24,161 bases of DNA, from contig JAFVCR010000155.1 in assembly GCA_017479035.1 (NCBI GenBank), forward strand, positions 1 through 24,161. Reading direction: 5' to 3'. The stretch comes from Kiritimatiellia bacterium. GTDB lineage: Bacteria > Verrucomicrobiota > Kiritimatiellia > RFP12 > UBA1067. A program made the translations under genes and the position numbers. Shown piece by piece: positions 7,505 to 15,081 of this stretch. Every line of letters begins with the position of its first letter. The stretch's first letter is position 1. Below the pieces are notes generated by a model, which worked only from the letters and a program-made list of their open reading frames with translations, had not been told where the DNA came from and made no database searches.

Positions 7505-8650
7505 TCACCGCGCAACCAGTGATACGCGAAAGCCAGTCCAAGTAGTTGCAGCCGATGCTTCGCGCCCGTATGCACGGGCGGACATCCTATGATTTCCCGC
7601 ACTGTGATCTCTTGTTGCGCCGCGTTGCCAGTGGTAGGAAGCATCTCCGCTTGCGGTAGTAACGGGCGTGTAGATGTCGGCGGTTGTCAAGTTAGCAAGA
7701 TCGTTATTGTTCAAAACATCGCGGATCCATTCCCAAAGGACTCCCTGCAAATCATATATGCCCCATGCATTGGGCTTTTTGTTGCCTACTGCCAAATAGT
7801 AGCCCGTTCCACCATGCCAGACATATGTGGCGTAATCGTCCCAATTGTCTCCCCAGAAATACTCGCTGGTGCCGCCGGCGCGTCCGGCCACCTCCCACAT
7901 GCGTTCGGTGGGCAGATCGAAGTTACGTCCGGTGAGCCCATTCAATCGAGGGAAGAAGTGCTCTGTGTCATTCTTGTTTGCGGAGATGTCCGCGCTTGTA
8001 CCAGCACTGTTGCGCAATGAATTCCACGATACATTTCTCACTGCATCCGTACTCGTAGATGCCGTGCCGCCCATTACCTTGTTGTATTGAGCCACCGTAA
8101 CATGATATATTCCGATATAGTAGCATGTACCGTCCGGAACGATAGCATTGTGGGGCGTGTTGTTTTCGATGTTGGCATGTCCTATCTTGTACGTTCCAGA
8201 ATTTACTTTCCGCAAAACAAGTTTGGTGGTCTTGTATTCCGGCTTGTTGTATTTCTCGTTGGCGGCATCTTGCGTAGACATGGGTTCGTATGTTACGCTC
8301 CAATCATTGAGATCCACGATCATGTAATCGTCCATGCCGCCTTTGTAGACGTAGGGAGTCATCGTGCAATTTTCATAGCGCACGTTAAACGGCGGCTGCC
8401 ATTGCGCAACCCAAGTAGACCCCTGCGATACTTTGAGGTCGTTCGTTATTACACCGATTTCTTTGCTCGCCGCGTCATACGCTTTGAACACCACGTAATA
8501 CGTATTCTCCTCCGCAATGCCGGTGGAGGTATATGTTATGTCCACGGTATTTGTCCACGGATATTGTTGCTGGACGCTTGTTATCTCCACTACTGGAGCC
8601 GCGCCCAATCCCATTGCCGCAAGCGCGGCAACCATCAGTATCTTCTTCAT
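7505..8650 (-). CDS. Secreted protein with FGE-sulfatase/C-type-lectin-fold domain, copy A (381 aa)
   Basis: The signal peptide is MKKILMVAALAAMGLGAA. Residues about 19-130 form a beta-rich domain with no name I recognise. Residues about 143-381 resemble the SUMF1/FGE-sulfatase family: YIGIYHVTVAQYNKVMGG, LPTERMWEVAGRAG, WGDNWDDYATYV, PNAWGIYDLQGVLWEW and a terminal GFRVSLVAR. The usual GGSW block is replaced and the catalytic cysteines of true formylglycine-generating enzymes are not visible, so it is more likely a binding or structural protein than an enzyme. The start is the ATG at 8648-8650, with AGGAG at 8659-8663; an open extension to 8743 is excluded because the paralogue's leader has a different length and breaks that frame. 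Residues 1-95 differ from copy B at one position only, whereas the C-terminal domain is strongly divergent. Confidence 0.88.
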   Translation of the reverse strand: MKKILMVAALAAMGLGAAPVVEITSVQQQYPWTNTVDITYTSTGIAEENTYYVVFKAYDAASKEIGVITNDLKVSQGSTWVAQWQPPFNVRYENCTMTPYVYKGGMDDYMIVDLNDWSVTYEPMSTQDAANEKYNKPEYKTTKLVLRKVNSGTYKIGHANIENNTPHNAIVPDGTCYYIGIYHVTVAQYNKVMGGTASTSTDAVRNVSWNSLRNSAGTSADISANKNDTEHFFPRLNGLTGRNFDLPTERMWEVAGRAGGTSEYFWGDNWDDYATYVWHGGTGYYLAVGNKKPNAWGIYDLQGVLWEWIRDVLNNNDLANLTTADIYTPVTTASGDASYHWQRGATRDHSAGNHRMSARAYGREASAATTWTGFRVSLVAR

Positions 8651-8937
8651 TTTCGCATCTCCTTGTTGAGATGCGCCGCCGATGAAAACGGCGCATCCCG
8701 ATTGTGTCTTTAACGAGGCACTAGCAAGCCCGAGATAAAACACAACAAGAATGCGCCGAATGTGATGGTGGCAAATCCACCATACACTTGACGCGTCCCC
8801 ATACTCCGCTTCACCTCTGAAAATTGCTAGTTTTCGTTAAAAGCCAAATATGTGAACCACGTTCACCTGTTCCATCCGCACACCCGTGCGCTGAAACCAT
8901 GCCTAGGCAATATCACATCGCCCAAGCGATAAAGAAC
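8651..8937 (-). promoter_or_regulatory. Long structured 5' leader, copy A (candidate riboregulator)
   Basis: About 287 nt from the inferred start site to the ATG, alignable with 14793-15081. In order on the minus strand: a core of 70 nt (8909-8840) with 2 differences from copy B, containing the palindrome TGCCTAGGCA, a stem CGCAC/GTGCG and a hairpin GTGAAC/GTTCAC (8866-8852); a stem-loop at 8787-8762; a hairpin of 9 bp at 8697-8670 (GATGCGCCG with CGGCGCATC); and an alternative 8-bp hairpin CGCATCTC/GAGATGCG at 8675-8654 that covers part of the AGGAG ribosome site and excludes the previous one. The pairings were seen by eye; regulation is inferred. No known riboswitch class was recognised. 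Confidence 0.65.
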
Positions 8938-8943
8938 ATCTTT

Positions 8944-8972
8944 ATAATATCACATTTCCGCCGCCTGTGCAA
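8944..8972 (-). promoter_or_regulatory. Promoter of FGE-like gene, copy A
   Basis: Minus strand TTGCAC (8972-8967), a 17-bp spacer and TATTAT (8949-8944). The same two hexamers at the same spacing precede copy B. Initiation is expected near 8937. The promoter sits 35 bp beyond the argS stop, with no obvious terminator between, so some readthrough from argS is possible. Confidence 0.78.
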
Positions 8973-9007
8973 GCGAAATCAATGAATCGCAAATCGAATG
9001 CGTTGCG

Positions 9008-10702
9008 TCAGATGCGCGCCGGCGCGGCAATGCCGAGCAAATCGAGCCCCTTCGCCAATACGTCGCCGAAAAGCCGGCAAAGTGCAAGGCGGGACGAGCG
9101 CAACGGCTCCTCGCTCTTGAGAATCGGCGAACGCTGATAGAACGACGAATACGCCTGCGCGGTCTGGAAAAGATAGTCCGCAAGAACGCTGGGCTTGGCT
9201 TGCCGTGCAGCGCGTTCCACAGTTGCGCCGAATTGCAACAGTTGAAGAGCTAGCCGTTTTTCTTCCGGCGTGGATACCGCGAAAGCATCCGCCGTGCCAA
9301 CAGCGCCAGCCTTGGCAATGAGCGAACACACTCGCGCGTGGGCATACTGGAGATACGGTGCGGAATTTCCTTCAAGCGCAAGTGCCTTGTCCCAATCGAA
9401 ATCCACTGCGGTTGCCGGATCGTGCGAAAGATCGGCATATTTCACCGCGCCAAACCCGATCGCACGGGCAAGTTCCATGTCATCAGGTGTCGGCTCGGCA
9501 CTCTTGTCATCCTTGCGGGAAAGGACGATTTCAAGCGCGCGCCTCACAGATTCCGAGAGCAGATCGTCCAATTTTATGAGGTTTCCTTCGCGGGTGGAAA
9601 TCGCTTTGCCGCCAAAACTCATCAGCCCGAACGGGACATGGACAAGTTTCACATCCATGCCAAGTTTTGCGCAGATGATGAAGAATTGCTTGAAGTGCAA
9701 TTGCTGGCGGTCGTCGGTGACGTATATGATAACATCGGGATGGTAATCCGCAATGCGCGAGCGCACGCATGCAATGTCGCTCGTGGTGTAGTTGAACCCG
9801 CCGTCAGACTTGCGCACGATGGCAATAGGCAGTCCTTCGGCATCGAAGCGGACTATAAGCGCGCCTTCGGACTCTTCTGCCATGCCGCGCTTGACAAGTT
9901 CCTCCACCACGTCCGCCATCATGGAGTTGTAGAAACTCTCGCCTCTCCACGTATCGAAATGCACGCCCAAAAGATCGTACATTCGCGTGAATTCATCAAT
10001 GGAAATCTTGATGAACCTCTCCCACAGTGCATGGTTTGCGGCATCTCCCTGCTGAAGTTTCACCAGTTCTTCGCGGCATGCGTTTTTCCACGTTTCGTCT
10101 TCTTTCGCGCGCGTGGAGGATTTCACATACGCTTCTTCCAAATCCTTGACGGTGAGATTTTCGCGCTGCGCGTCTGTGAGGCATTCGCGATAGCCCTTGA
10201 TGAGAATGCCGAACTGCGTGCCCCAGTCGCCGAGGTGGTTGTCCGCAATTACACGATACCCGAGCGAACGGTATATGCGGTCTATGGCATTACCTATGAC
10301 CGTCGAGCGGATATGCCCGATATGCATCTGCTTTGCGGCATTGGGCGATGAATAATCGATAACGGCCGTCCGCCCCGCACCGGCTTGCGGGATGCCCAAA
10401 TGCGCATCATCCGCCACCTTTGCCAATGAATCCGCCAACCATTTCTCCGCCACCGTGAGATTGATGAACCCCGGCCCTGCAATCTCCGCCTTCTCCAGAA
10501 ATTCCGGCTTGCCCAACTGCGCAAGCACCGCTTCGGCGATTTTACGCGGCGGCAGATGGAGCGTTTTGGCGAATTTCAATGCATCGTTGCACTGGAAATC
10601 ACCGAATCTGGCATCGGTGGCAGGCAGCACCGCCAACTGCGAAAAATCATTTCCCGGAAACGCCTTTTCAAACGCATCCTTCAAGCATTCCGTCAATTCC
10701 AT
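9008..10702 (-). CDS. argS: Arginyl-tRNA synthetase (argS)
   Basis: Class I aminoacyl-tRNA synthetase that charges tRNA-Arg in the cytoplasm. The 564-aa length is typical. Seen: an N-terminal tRNA-D-loop-binding domain (about 1-100), IDYSSPNAAKQMHIGHIRS with the HIGH signature at 127-130, GDWGTQFG, a KMSKS-equivalent in KAISTREGN (degenerate, as in many ArgS), and a DALR anticodon-binding helical domain from about residue 440 (SAPYLQYAHARVCS) to the family-like end. The start ATG (10700-10702) follows AAGGGATG; upstream in-frame codons to 10855 lie in the intergenic gap or overlap def and lack family similarity. It follows def after 67 bp in the leftward block. Confidence 0.97.
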   Translation of the reverse strand: MELTECLKDAFEKAFPGNDFSQLAVLPATDARFGDFQCNDALKFAKTLHLPPRKIAEAVLAQLGKPEFLEKAEIAGPGFINLTVAEKWLADSLAKVADDAHLGIPQAGAGRTAVIDYSSPNAAKQMHIGHIRSTVIGNAIDRIYRSLGYRVIADNHLGDWGTQFGILIKGYRECLTDAQRENLTVKDLEEAYVKSSTRAKEDETWKNACREELVKLQQGDAANHALWERFIKISIDEFTRMYDLLGVHFDTWRGESFYNSMMADVVEELVKRGMAEESEGALIVRFDAEGLPIAIVRKSDGGFNYTTSDIACVRSRIADYHPDVIIYVTDDRQQLHFKQFFIICAKLGMDVKLVHVPFGLMSFGGKAISTREGNLIKLDDLLSESVRRALEIVLSRKDDKSAEPTPDDMELARAIGFGAVKYADLSHDPATAVDFDWDKALALEGNSAPYLQYAHARVCSLIAKAGAVGTADAFAVSTPEEKRLALQLLQFGATVERAARQAKPSVLADYLFQTAQAYSSFYQRSPILKSEEPLRSSRLALCRLFGDVLAKGLDLLGIAAPARI

Positions 10703-10769
10703 AAAACATCCCTTCGTTTGCAGTGGCGCATAATGCCGCACAGGCATTTGCGCCGGTTGTGCCGCACGC

Positions 10770-11318
10770 CTATCGCACACCGCCGTTTTTGGCGGCGAGT
10801 TTTGCAAGGCGTTTCTCTCGAGACTTTTTCTGCTCCGGCGTATAGTGATCCACATACAAAATGCCGCTCAGATGATCCGTCTCGTGCTGTATCGCCCTTG
10901 CCAGAAAACCCTTCGCGGTCACCACCTGCATTACACCCGCAACATCCAGATACTGGCAAGTCACAGTTTCCGCGCGCAGAACCTCGCCGCTCATGTTCGG
11001 GAAACTCAAACATCCTTCCTTGCCCATGTTTTCGCCGGACGAAGCAAGTATCACGGGGTTGAACATCACAAGCGGCTGCACCACCTGCTTGTTGAACGCT
11101 TCCGTGGCGGCATCGTCTTCGCACCCGTCGGGGATGTCTATCACGCATACGCTCTCGCGCCGCCCCACCTGCTGCGCGGCAAGCCCCACCCCGCGCGCAT
11201 CGTGCATCGTGGCTATCATCTCTTCCGCAAGATTGCGCAACTCCGGCGTGACGATCGCCACGGGAGACGCTTTCTCCCGCAGAATCTTGTTGCCGTATTT
11301 TACAATGTCAAGTGCCAT
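10770..11318 (-). CDS. def: Peptide deformylase (def)
   Basis: Removes the N-formyl group from nascent proteins; an Fe/Zn enzyme in the cytoplasm. All three family motifs are present: GVGLAAQ (43-49), EGCLSFP (101-107, metal-ligand Cys103) and QHETDHLSG (metal ligands His145 and His149, catalytic Glu146). The length of 182 aa is normal. A short insertion rich in Asp/Glu (about residues 64-79) follows the DIP segment. The ATG (11316-11318) lies 3 bp after the dut stop, so the two genes are co-transcribed and probably coupled; the ribosome site is weak (GCGGA), which fits coupling. Confidence 0.96.
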   Translation of the reverse strand: MALDIVKYGNKILREKASPVAIVTPELRNLAEEMIATMHDARGVGLAAQQVGRRESVCVIDIPDGCEDDAATEAFNKQVVQPLVMFNPVILASSGENMGKEGCLSFPNMSGEVLRAETVTCQYLDVAGVMQVVTAKGFLARAIQHETDHLSGILYVDHYTPEQKKSREKRLAKLAAKNGGVR

Positions 11319-11321
11319 CGT

Positions 11322-11750
11322 CTATATTCCGCTGGAACCGAACCCGCCCGCGCCGCGTTCGGTATCGTCCGCCTCGAATGTTTCGGCGATTTCCGCCCGC
11401 ACTACGGGCGCAACCACTATCTGCGCGATCTTCATGCCCTTTGCCACGGCAAACGCCTCGTCAGAATAGTTCGCAAGGATCACCCCCACCTCGCCACGAT
11501 AACCCGAATCTATCGTGCCTGGCGTATTGAGCACGGTGATGCCATGCTTCAACGCAAGGCCGCTACGCGGGCGCACTTGCGCTTCCGCATCGGGCGGCAG
11601 GATTATCTGCAGCCCCGTGTGCACCAATACGCGCCCGCGCGGCGGCACCACTACATCTTCGATGCTACGCACATCCATCCCGGCATCCCCCTCGTGCGCA
11701 TAGGCTGGCAACACTGCATCCTGCGCCAATTTGCGGAAAAGAACCTTCAT
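11322..11750 (-). CDS. dut: dUTP diphosphatase (dut)
   Basis: Hydrolyses dUTP to dUMP and pyrophosphate, keeping uracil out of DNA and feeding dTMP synthesis. The 142-aa trimeric-type dUTPase has all five motifs in order: DAGMDVRS, RPRSGLALKHG, GTIDSGYRGEV, GMKIAQIVV and the C-terminal ERGAGGFGSSG that closes over the active site. The ATG (11748-11750) is 11 bp after the stop of the ppiD/surA-like gene, and def follows after 3 bp. Confidence 0.97.
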   Translation of the reverse strand: MKVLFRKLAQDAVLPAYAHEGDAGMDVRSIEDVVVPPRGRVLVHTGLQIILPPDAEAQVRPRSGLALKHGITVLNTPGTIDSGYRGEVGVILANYSDEAFAVAKGMKIAQIVVAPVVRAEIAETFEADDTERGAGGFGSSGI

Positions 11751-11761
11751 CGCAAAATGCT

Positions 11762-13429
11762 TCAGTCTTCTTCGTCCGCCACTTCTTCCACTTCGTTTAT
11801 GGAAGCACCGCTATTGGTCTTGAGATTCATCCTCGCGAGATTCCACGTGCTCCAATTGCGGACGGTTTCGGAACCCTCGCCGCGAACCATAGCCGCACGG
11901 GTGGAAGCAAGCGTCATTGCCGCATCAAGCGCATTGCTTTCGCGCTCTTCCATGTAGACCACAAGCCCCCTCTTGGGGTTTGGCAGCGCGATGAACTCGC
12001 TGACAGCCCCCTTCGGCAGTTTCATAGCCGTGCGGTATACGTCCATCACTTCCGGGAACGGTTTTTCGGATCCCATGAGTTGCGTTACGCTGAACACCTG
12101 CTGTGTAGAGACGCTTGCCGCATCCGCAAACAACGCCTCGTCAAACGCCTTGCCCTGCGCAAATGCGCTCTTCGCCGGCTCGAGGGATTTCTCCACCGTT
12201 TCCTTGAACGTCTTTGCCTGCTTCTCTTTAAGAGCATCGCTGCGGATTGCATCTTTCGCTTCTTCGAACGAAGGAACATGCGCCGGCACCACGGTGTCGT
12301 ATTCAACCACATACACGGCCTTCGGCGCACTCACCACAGTCCAGCGATTTTCTTCGTCAAGTTCGCCCGCCGCTTCGGCAAAACCTTTCGCACCCGGCGC
12401 AAACGACGAAACACGGCTTGTGGAATGCTGCTTGTAGGAACCATCCAGCGCAAACAACGGAGAGGTCTTCACTTCTTCGCCGAGTTCCTTTGCCAAATCG
12501 TCCAAGAACTTCGCACCCGTCCCCACGGCTTCTGCTGAACGCGCCGCGAAATCCTGCTCGTAGGCATCCACGGAACGCTCCAGTTGCAGTGCCTTCACGA
12601 TTTCATCGCGCACATCCTCGATCGCTTTTGTCACCACGCCATTGGTGGTGGCGGTCTCGTAATCAGAGATGTTGTCTTCATAATACTGTTGGACATCGTC
12701 TTCTGCGATTTCAAACGTTGCAAGGCGTTCTGCGCCATCGGCCGGCACGCGAATGTAACGCACTGTGGCACAGTCCGCAAGTGCCAATAGATTGGTGTGC
12801 GCTTCGTAGTATGCCTTGAGGTCGTCATCCGTCACGGAGACCGCATCGGCGGTGGTGTTCGTGTAGGCGATCACCCGCACGGTGAACTTGTCCGTGGCAT
12901 CCTGCAACGCACGGTCGAGCGCCACTTGAGAAACGAATCCGCCATCAGCCGCAATCGCAAGGTTCAACTTTGCAATGGAAATGTCGCGCCGTTTTTGCGC
13001 TTCGTAGCCCTCCGGCGTAAGATTCAGATGCTGCGCAAGCAACTCCTTGTAAGTATTGAAATTGAACTGGCCGTTGATTGTGAATTCGCGCCTGACCGCC
13101 TCGGCCACCTCCTCGTCCGTAGCCGTCAAACCAAGATCCTGCGCCGTGCGATATGCGGCAATCGCCTCCCATGCCGCCCGGTTCGTTTCCGCCTCGGAAA
13201 TATCGCGTCCCTGCCGCCCCGCACTCCTGCGAATCTCTTGCTTGAGCGCATGGAATTCGTTGTTGCTCACAGGCTCTTCGCCAAGCGACCCCGCACCGTC
13301 CGTGCGCTGCTCCTTCGGGCTGCCGCCGGTGAAAAGGAAATCGAACGCGAAAAACGCCGAGATCGCCACTGCGAACGCACCCCATATCCACTTGTTGCGT
13401 ATGAGACGGTTAAAATGATGTATGACCAC
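11762..13429 (-). CDS. PpiD/SurA-like membrane-anchored periplasmic chaperone
   Basis: A 555-aa protein with a short cytoplasmic start (MVIHHFNRLIRNKW), one transmembrane helix (about 15-36) and a large periplasmic part. The order anchor, SurA_N-like helical domain (about 50-180, including QEIRRSAGRQGRDISEAE and LTPEGYEAQKRRDISIAKL) and long C-terminal region resembles PpiD-type chaperones that assist outer-membrane protein folding. I do not see a clear parvulin active site, so peptidyl-prolyl isomerase activity is doubtful. The start is GTG at 13427-13429, preceded by a purine-rich AAGGAAAGAAG. The C-terminus is acidic (EVEEVADEED). It lies 60 bp after the FecR-domain gene. Family confidence is moderate. 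Confidence 0.8.
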   Translation of the reverse strand: MVIHHFNRLIRNKWIWGAFAVAISAFFAFDFLFTGGSPKEQRTDGAGSLGEEPVSNNEFHALKQEIRRSAGRQGRDISEAETNRAAWEAIAAYRTAQDLGLTATDEEVAEAVRREFTINGQFNFNTYKELLAQHLNLTPEGYEAQKRRDISIAKLNLAIAADGGFVSQVALDRALQDATDKFTVRVIAYTNTTADAVSVTDDDLKAYYEAHTNLLALADCATVRYIRVPADGAERLATFEIAEDDVQQYYEDNISDYETATTNGVVTKAIEDVRDEIVKALQLERSVDAYEQDFAARSAEAVGTGAKFLDDLAKELGEEVKTSPLFALDGSYKQHSTSRVSSFAPGAKGFAEAAGELDEENRWTVVSAPKAVYVVEYDTVVPAHVPSFEEAKDAIRSDALKEKQAKTFKETVEKSLEPAKSAFAQGKAFDEALFADAASVSTQQVFSVTQLMGSEKPFPEVMDVYRTAMKLPKGAVSEFIALPNPKRGLVVYMEERESNALDAAMTLASTRAAMVRGEGSETVRNWSTWNLARMNLKTNSGASINEVEEVADEED

Positions 13430-13489
13430 TTTTTACTTCTTTCCTTGCCGTGTTTATTTTGCAAACGCCATCCCGCATTTCCGGGCGCG

Positions 13490-14656
13490 TCAGAACAAAT
13501 CCTCTTCTTCTCCGCCGTCCGCCGCAGCGTCATCGTCGCCGCCGGCATCATCCCCCGCATCCTCACCGAGTTCTTCCTCGGAAAGATCAAGCGCGGTTGT
13601 GTCCTCCGCCTTGCCGGATGCCGCATCGCCAGCCACGTCCACATGCTGTTTCAAAACGAGCTCGCCGGAATTGACATTGTACAGCCCCTCCGCGAACACT
13701 CGCCTGTTCTGCATCTTGCCCTTCGCATCGAACGTAAGCGTGGATACGATCATCCTGTCCGCCGCCACGCTCCTTCTGCGGAATATCTTTACCGCGCACT
13801 TTGGCGTCACCTGATAGTCAAGTGCTTCCGCCACATCTTCGTCGGCATTCGTAACGTAATTCCTGCGCCGCTCTATGCCTTGGTCTATTTTCACCTTGTA
13901 GGTGCCCGTTTCGCCGCGCAGGAACGTCTCTAGATCGTCGCCGGTCGTGCGGATGCGTATTTTATCGGCGGCGGTCATCTCTGCAATATCGTAGTGTGCG
14001 CCGCGCAGGGATAGCGTCCCCGTCACCACGCGCACTATGGCTTCGTCGCCGTCGGCCGTGGTTTTGTATGCGTAAACACTCTCGCCGGTGAGATTGGTTA
14101 CTTCAAAATGCGGAGCCGCCACCGTCATGGCACCCTGCGGCATGGTGCGCGGCATCGCCACGTCGATCGTCCCTGCGCGCAACACCACCGTTCTCTTCTG
14201 TTCGCCGATAGCCGCATTGCGCAATGCAAATTCGCCGGCCTCTTTGATGCGCACGTATGCGTCCTTGCCCAACTCGAACTCCGCTGCGGGCAAATCGGGC
14301 AATACCGCGCCGGTGCGCCTCGCCTTGAAAATCGCGCCCATAGGATAGTAACGGCCTTCTTCCACATTCTGCCAATCGCTCGCGCCCGGCCTCATTATCT
14401 GCACTTCCCCCTGCACCCGCGTGCAACGCACAAGCGCGTGGAACGGCTTTGCAGAGCGCTTGCCCTGCTCCGCCGCATTTGAAGCGGCCGTTGGGGCTTC
14501 GTCTTCCGCAACGGTCTCCGCCACCTGTTCTTCCGTGGAGGTCTCCTCGCCGGCGGCGGCTTCGTCCTCCAGAAAATCAAACTCGTCCTGCGCGAAAACC
14601 GCGCAGACGCAAAGGACTGTTCCGACGAATGCGGCCTGACGTATCTTGGCAACCAT
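13490..14656 (-). CDS. Secreted FecR-domain protein (388 aa)
   Basis: Signal peptide MVAKIRQAAFVGTVLCVCAVFA, then an acidic linker (about 24-60), a region from ALVRCTRVQGEVQIMRP to about residue 230 that resembles the FecR-type beta-strand repeat (for example VVLRAGTIDVAMP, VAAPHFEVTNLTGESVYAY, IVRVVTGTLSLRG), and a very acidic tail (EEELGEDAGDD... EEEDLF). FecR domains occur in anti-sigma regulators, but here there is no transmembrane or sigma-binding segment and no sigma-factor neighbour, so this is more likely an exported structural or scaffold protein. The ATG (14654-14656) has GGAGG at about 9-nt spacing. First gene of the leftward block. Confidence 0.78.
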   Translation of the reverse strand: MVAKIRQAAFVGTVLCVCAVFAQDEFDFLEDEAAAGEETSTEEQVAETVAEDEAPTAASNAAEQGKRSAKPFHALVRCTRVQGEVQIMRPGASDWQNVEEGRYYPMGAIFKARRTGAVLPDLPAAEFELGKDAYVRIKEAGEFALRNAAIGEQKRTVVLRAGTIDVAMPRTMPQGAMTVAAPHFEVTNLTGESVYAYKTTADGDEAIVRVVTGTLSLRGAHYDIAEMTAADKIRIRTTGDDLETFLRGETGTYKVKIDQGIERRRNYVTNADEDVAEALDYQVTPKCAVKIFRRRSVAADRMIVSTLTFDAKGKMQNRRVFAEGLYNVNSGELVLKQHVDVAGDAASGKAEDTTALDLSEEELGEDAGDDAGGDDDAAADGGEEEDLF

Positions 14657-14687
14657 AAAACATCCTCCCTGGGAATAGGATAGCGTT

Positions 14688-14716
14688 ATTATACAATTTT
14701 TTAACAGAAAACGCAA
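14688..14716 (-). promoter_or_regulatory. Promoter of the FecR-domain gene block
   Basis: Minus strand TTGCGT (14716-14711), a 17-bp spacer and a perfect TATAAT (14693-14688). It is divergent from the FGE copy B promoter, whose -35 begins at 14758, so the two -35 boxes are about 40 bp apart. Confidence 0.75.
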
Positions 14717-14757
14717 GAGCAAAGAAATCTCGCGATTTCGCTGCGGCAACATTTCAC

Positions 14758-14786
14758 TTGCACCGATGGAGGAAATGTGGTATTAT
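14758..14786 (+). promoter_or_regulatory. Promoter of FGE-like gene, copy B
   Basis: TTGCAC (14758-14763), a 17-bp spacer and TATTAT (14781-14786), identical in both hexamers and spacing to the copy A promoter. The spacers also share GGAAATGTG just before the -10. Initiation is expected near 14793. Confidence 0.78.
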
Positions 14787-14792
14787 AAAAGC

Positions 14793-15081
14793 GTTCTTTT
14801 CCGCTTGGGCGATGTAACGTTGCCTAGGCATGGTTTCAACGCACGGGTGTGCGGATGGAACAGGTGAACGTAGTTCACATATTTGGCTTTAGTCGAAAAC
14901 TTCCAAAATTTCTGAAGTAAAGCGGAGTATGGGAACGCGTCAAGTGTATAATAGGCATTCTATATACACGCTTTGGCGCATTCTTGTTATGTTTTACTTC
15001 GGGCTTGGAAGTGCCTCGGCTGAGACATAACGAAGGATGCGCCGTTTTCATCGGCGGCGCGTCTCAAAAGGAGATGCGAAA
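14793..15081 (+). promoter_or_regulatory. Long structured 5' leader, copy B (candidate riboregulator)
   Basis: About 289 nt, aligned with copy A along its length. It has the 70-nt core (14821-14890), the hairpin GTGAAC/GTTCAC (14864-14878) with a changed loop base, the stem-loop at 14944-14969 whose arms differ from copy A yet still pair, the 9-bp hairpin at 15036-15063, where one A-to-G change leaves a G-U pair, and the competing hairpin CGCGTCTC/GAGATGCG (15058-15078) over the AGGAG at 15069-15073. Small length differences between the copies break every shared reading frame, which argues that the RNA and not a peptide is conserved. Confidence 0.65.

Noticed and set aside
7505..8650. Active formylglycine-generating enzyme or diversity-generating retroelement target
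   Set aside because: The catalytic cysteines and GGSW block are missing, and no reverse transcriptase or template repeat is in the window, so neither role can be claimed.
8651..8743. N-terminal extension of the FGE-like copy A gene to 8743
   Set aside because: The paralogue's leader is one base shorter in this part, so the extension frame is not conserved; the ATG at 8650 has a good ribosome site and a signal peptide.
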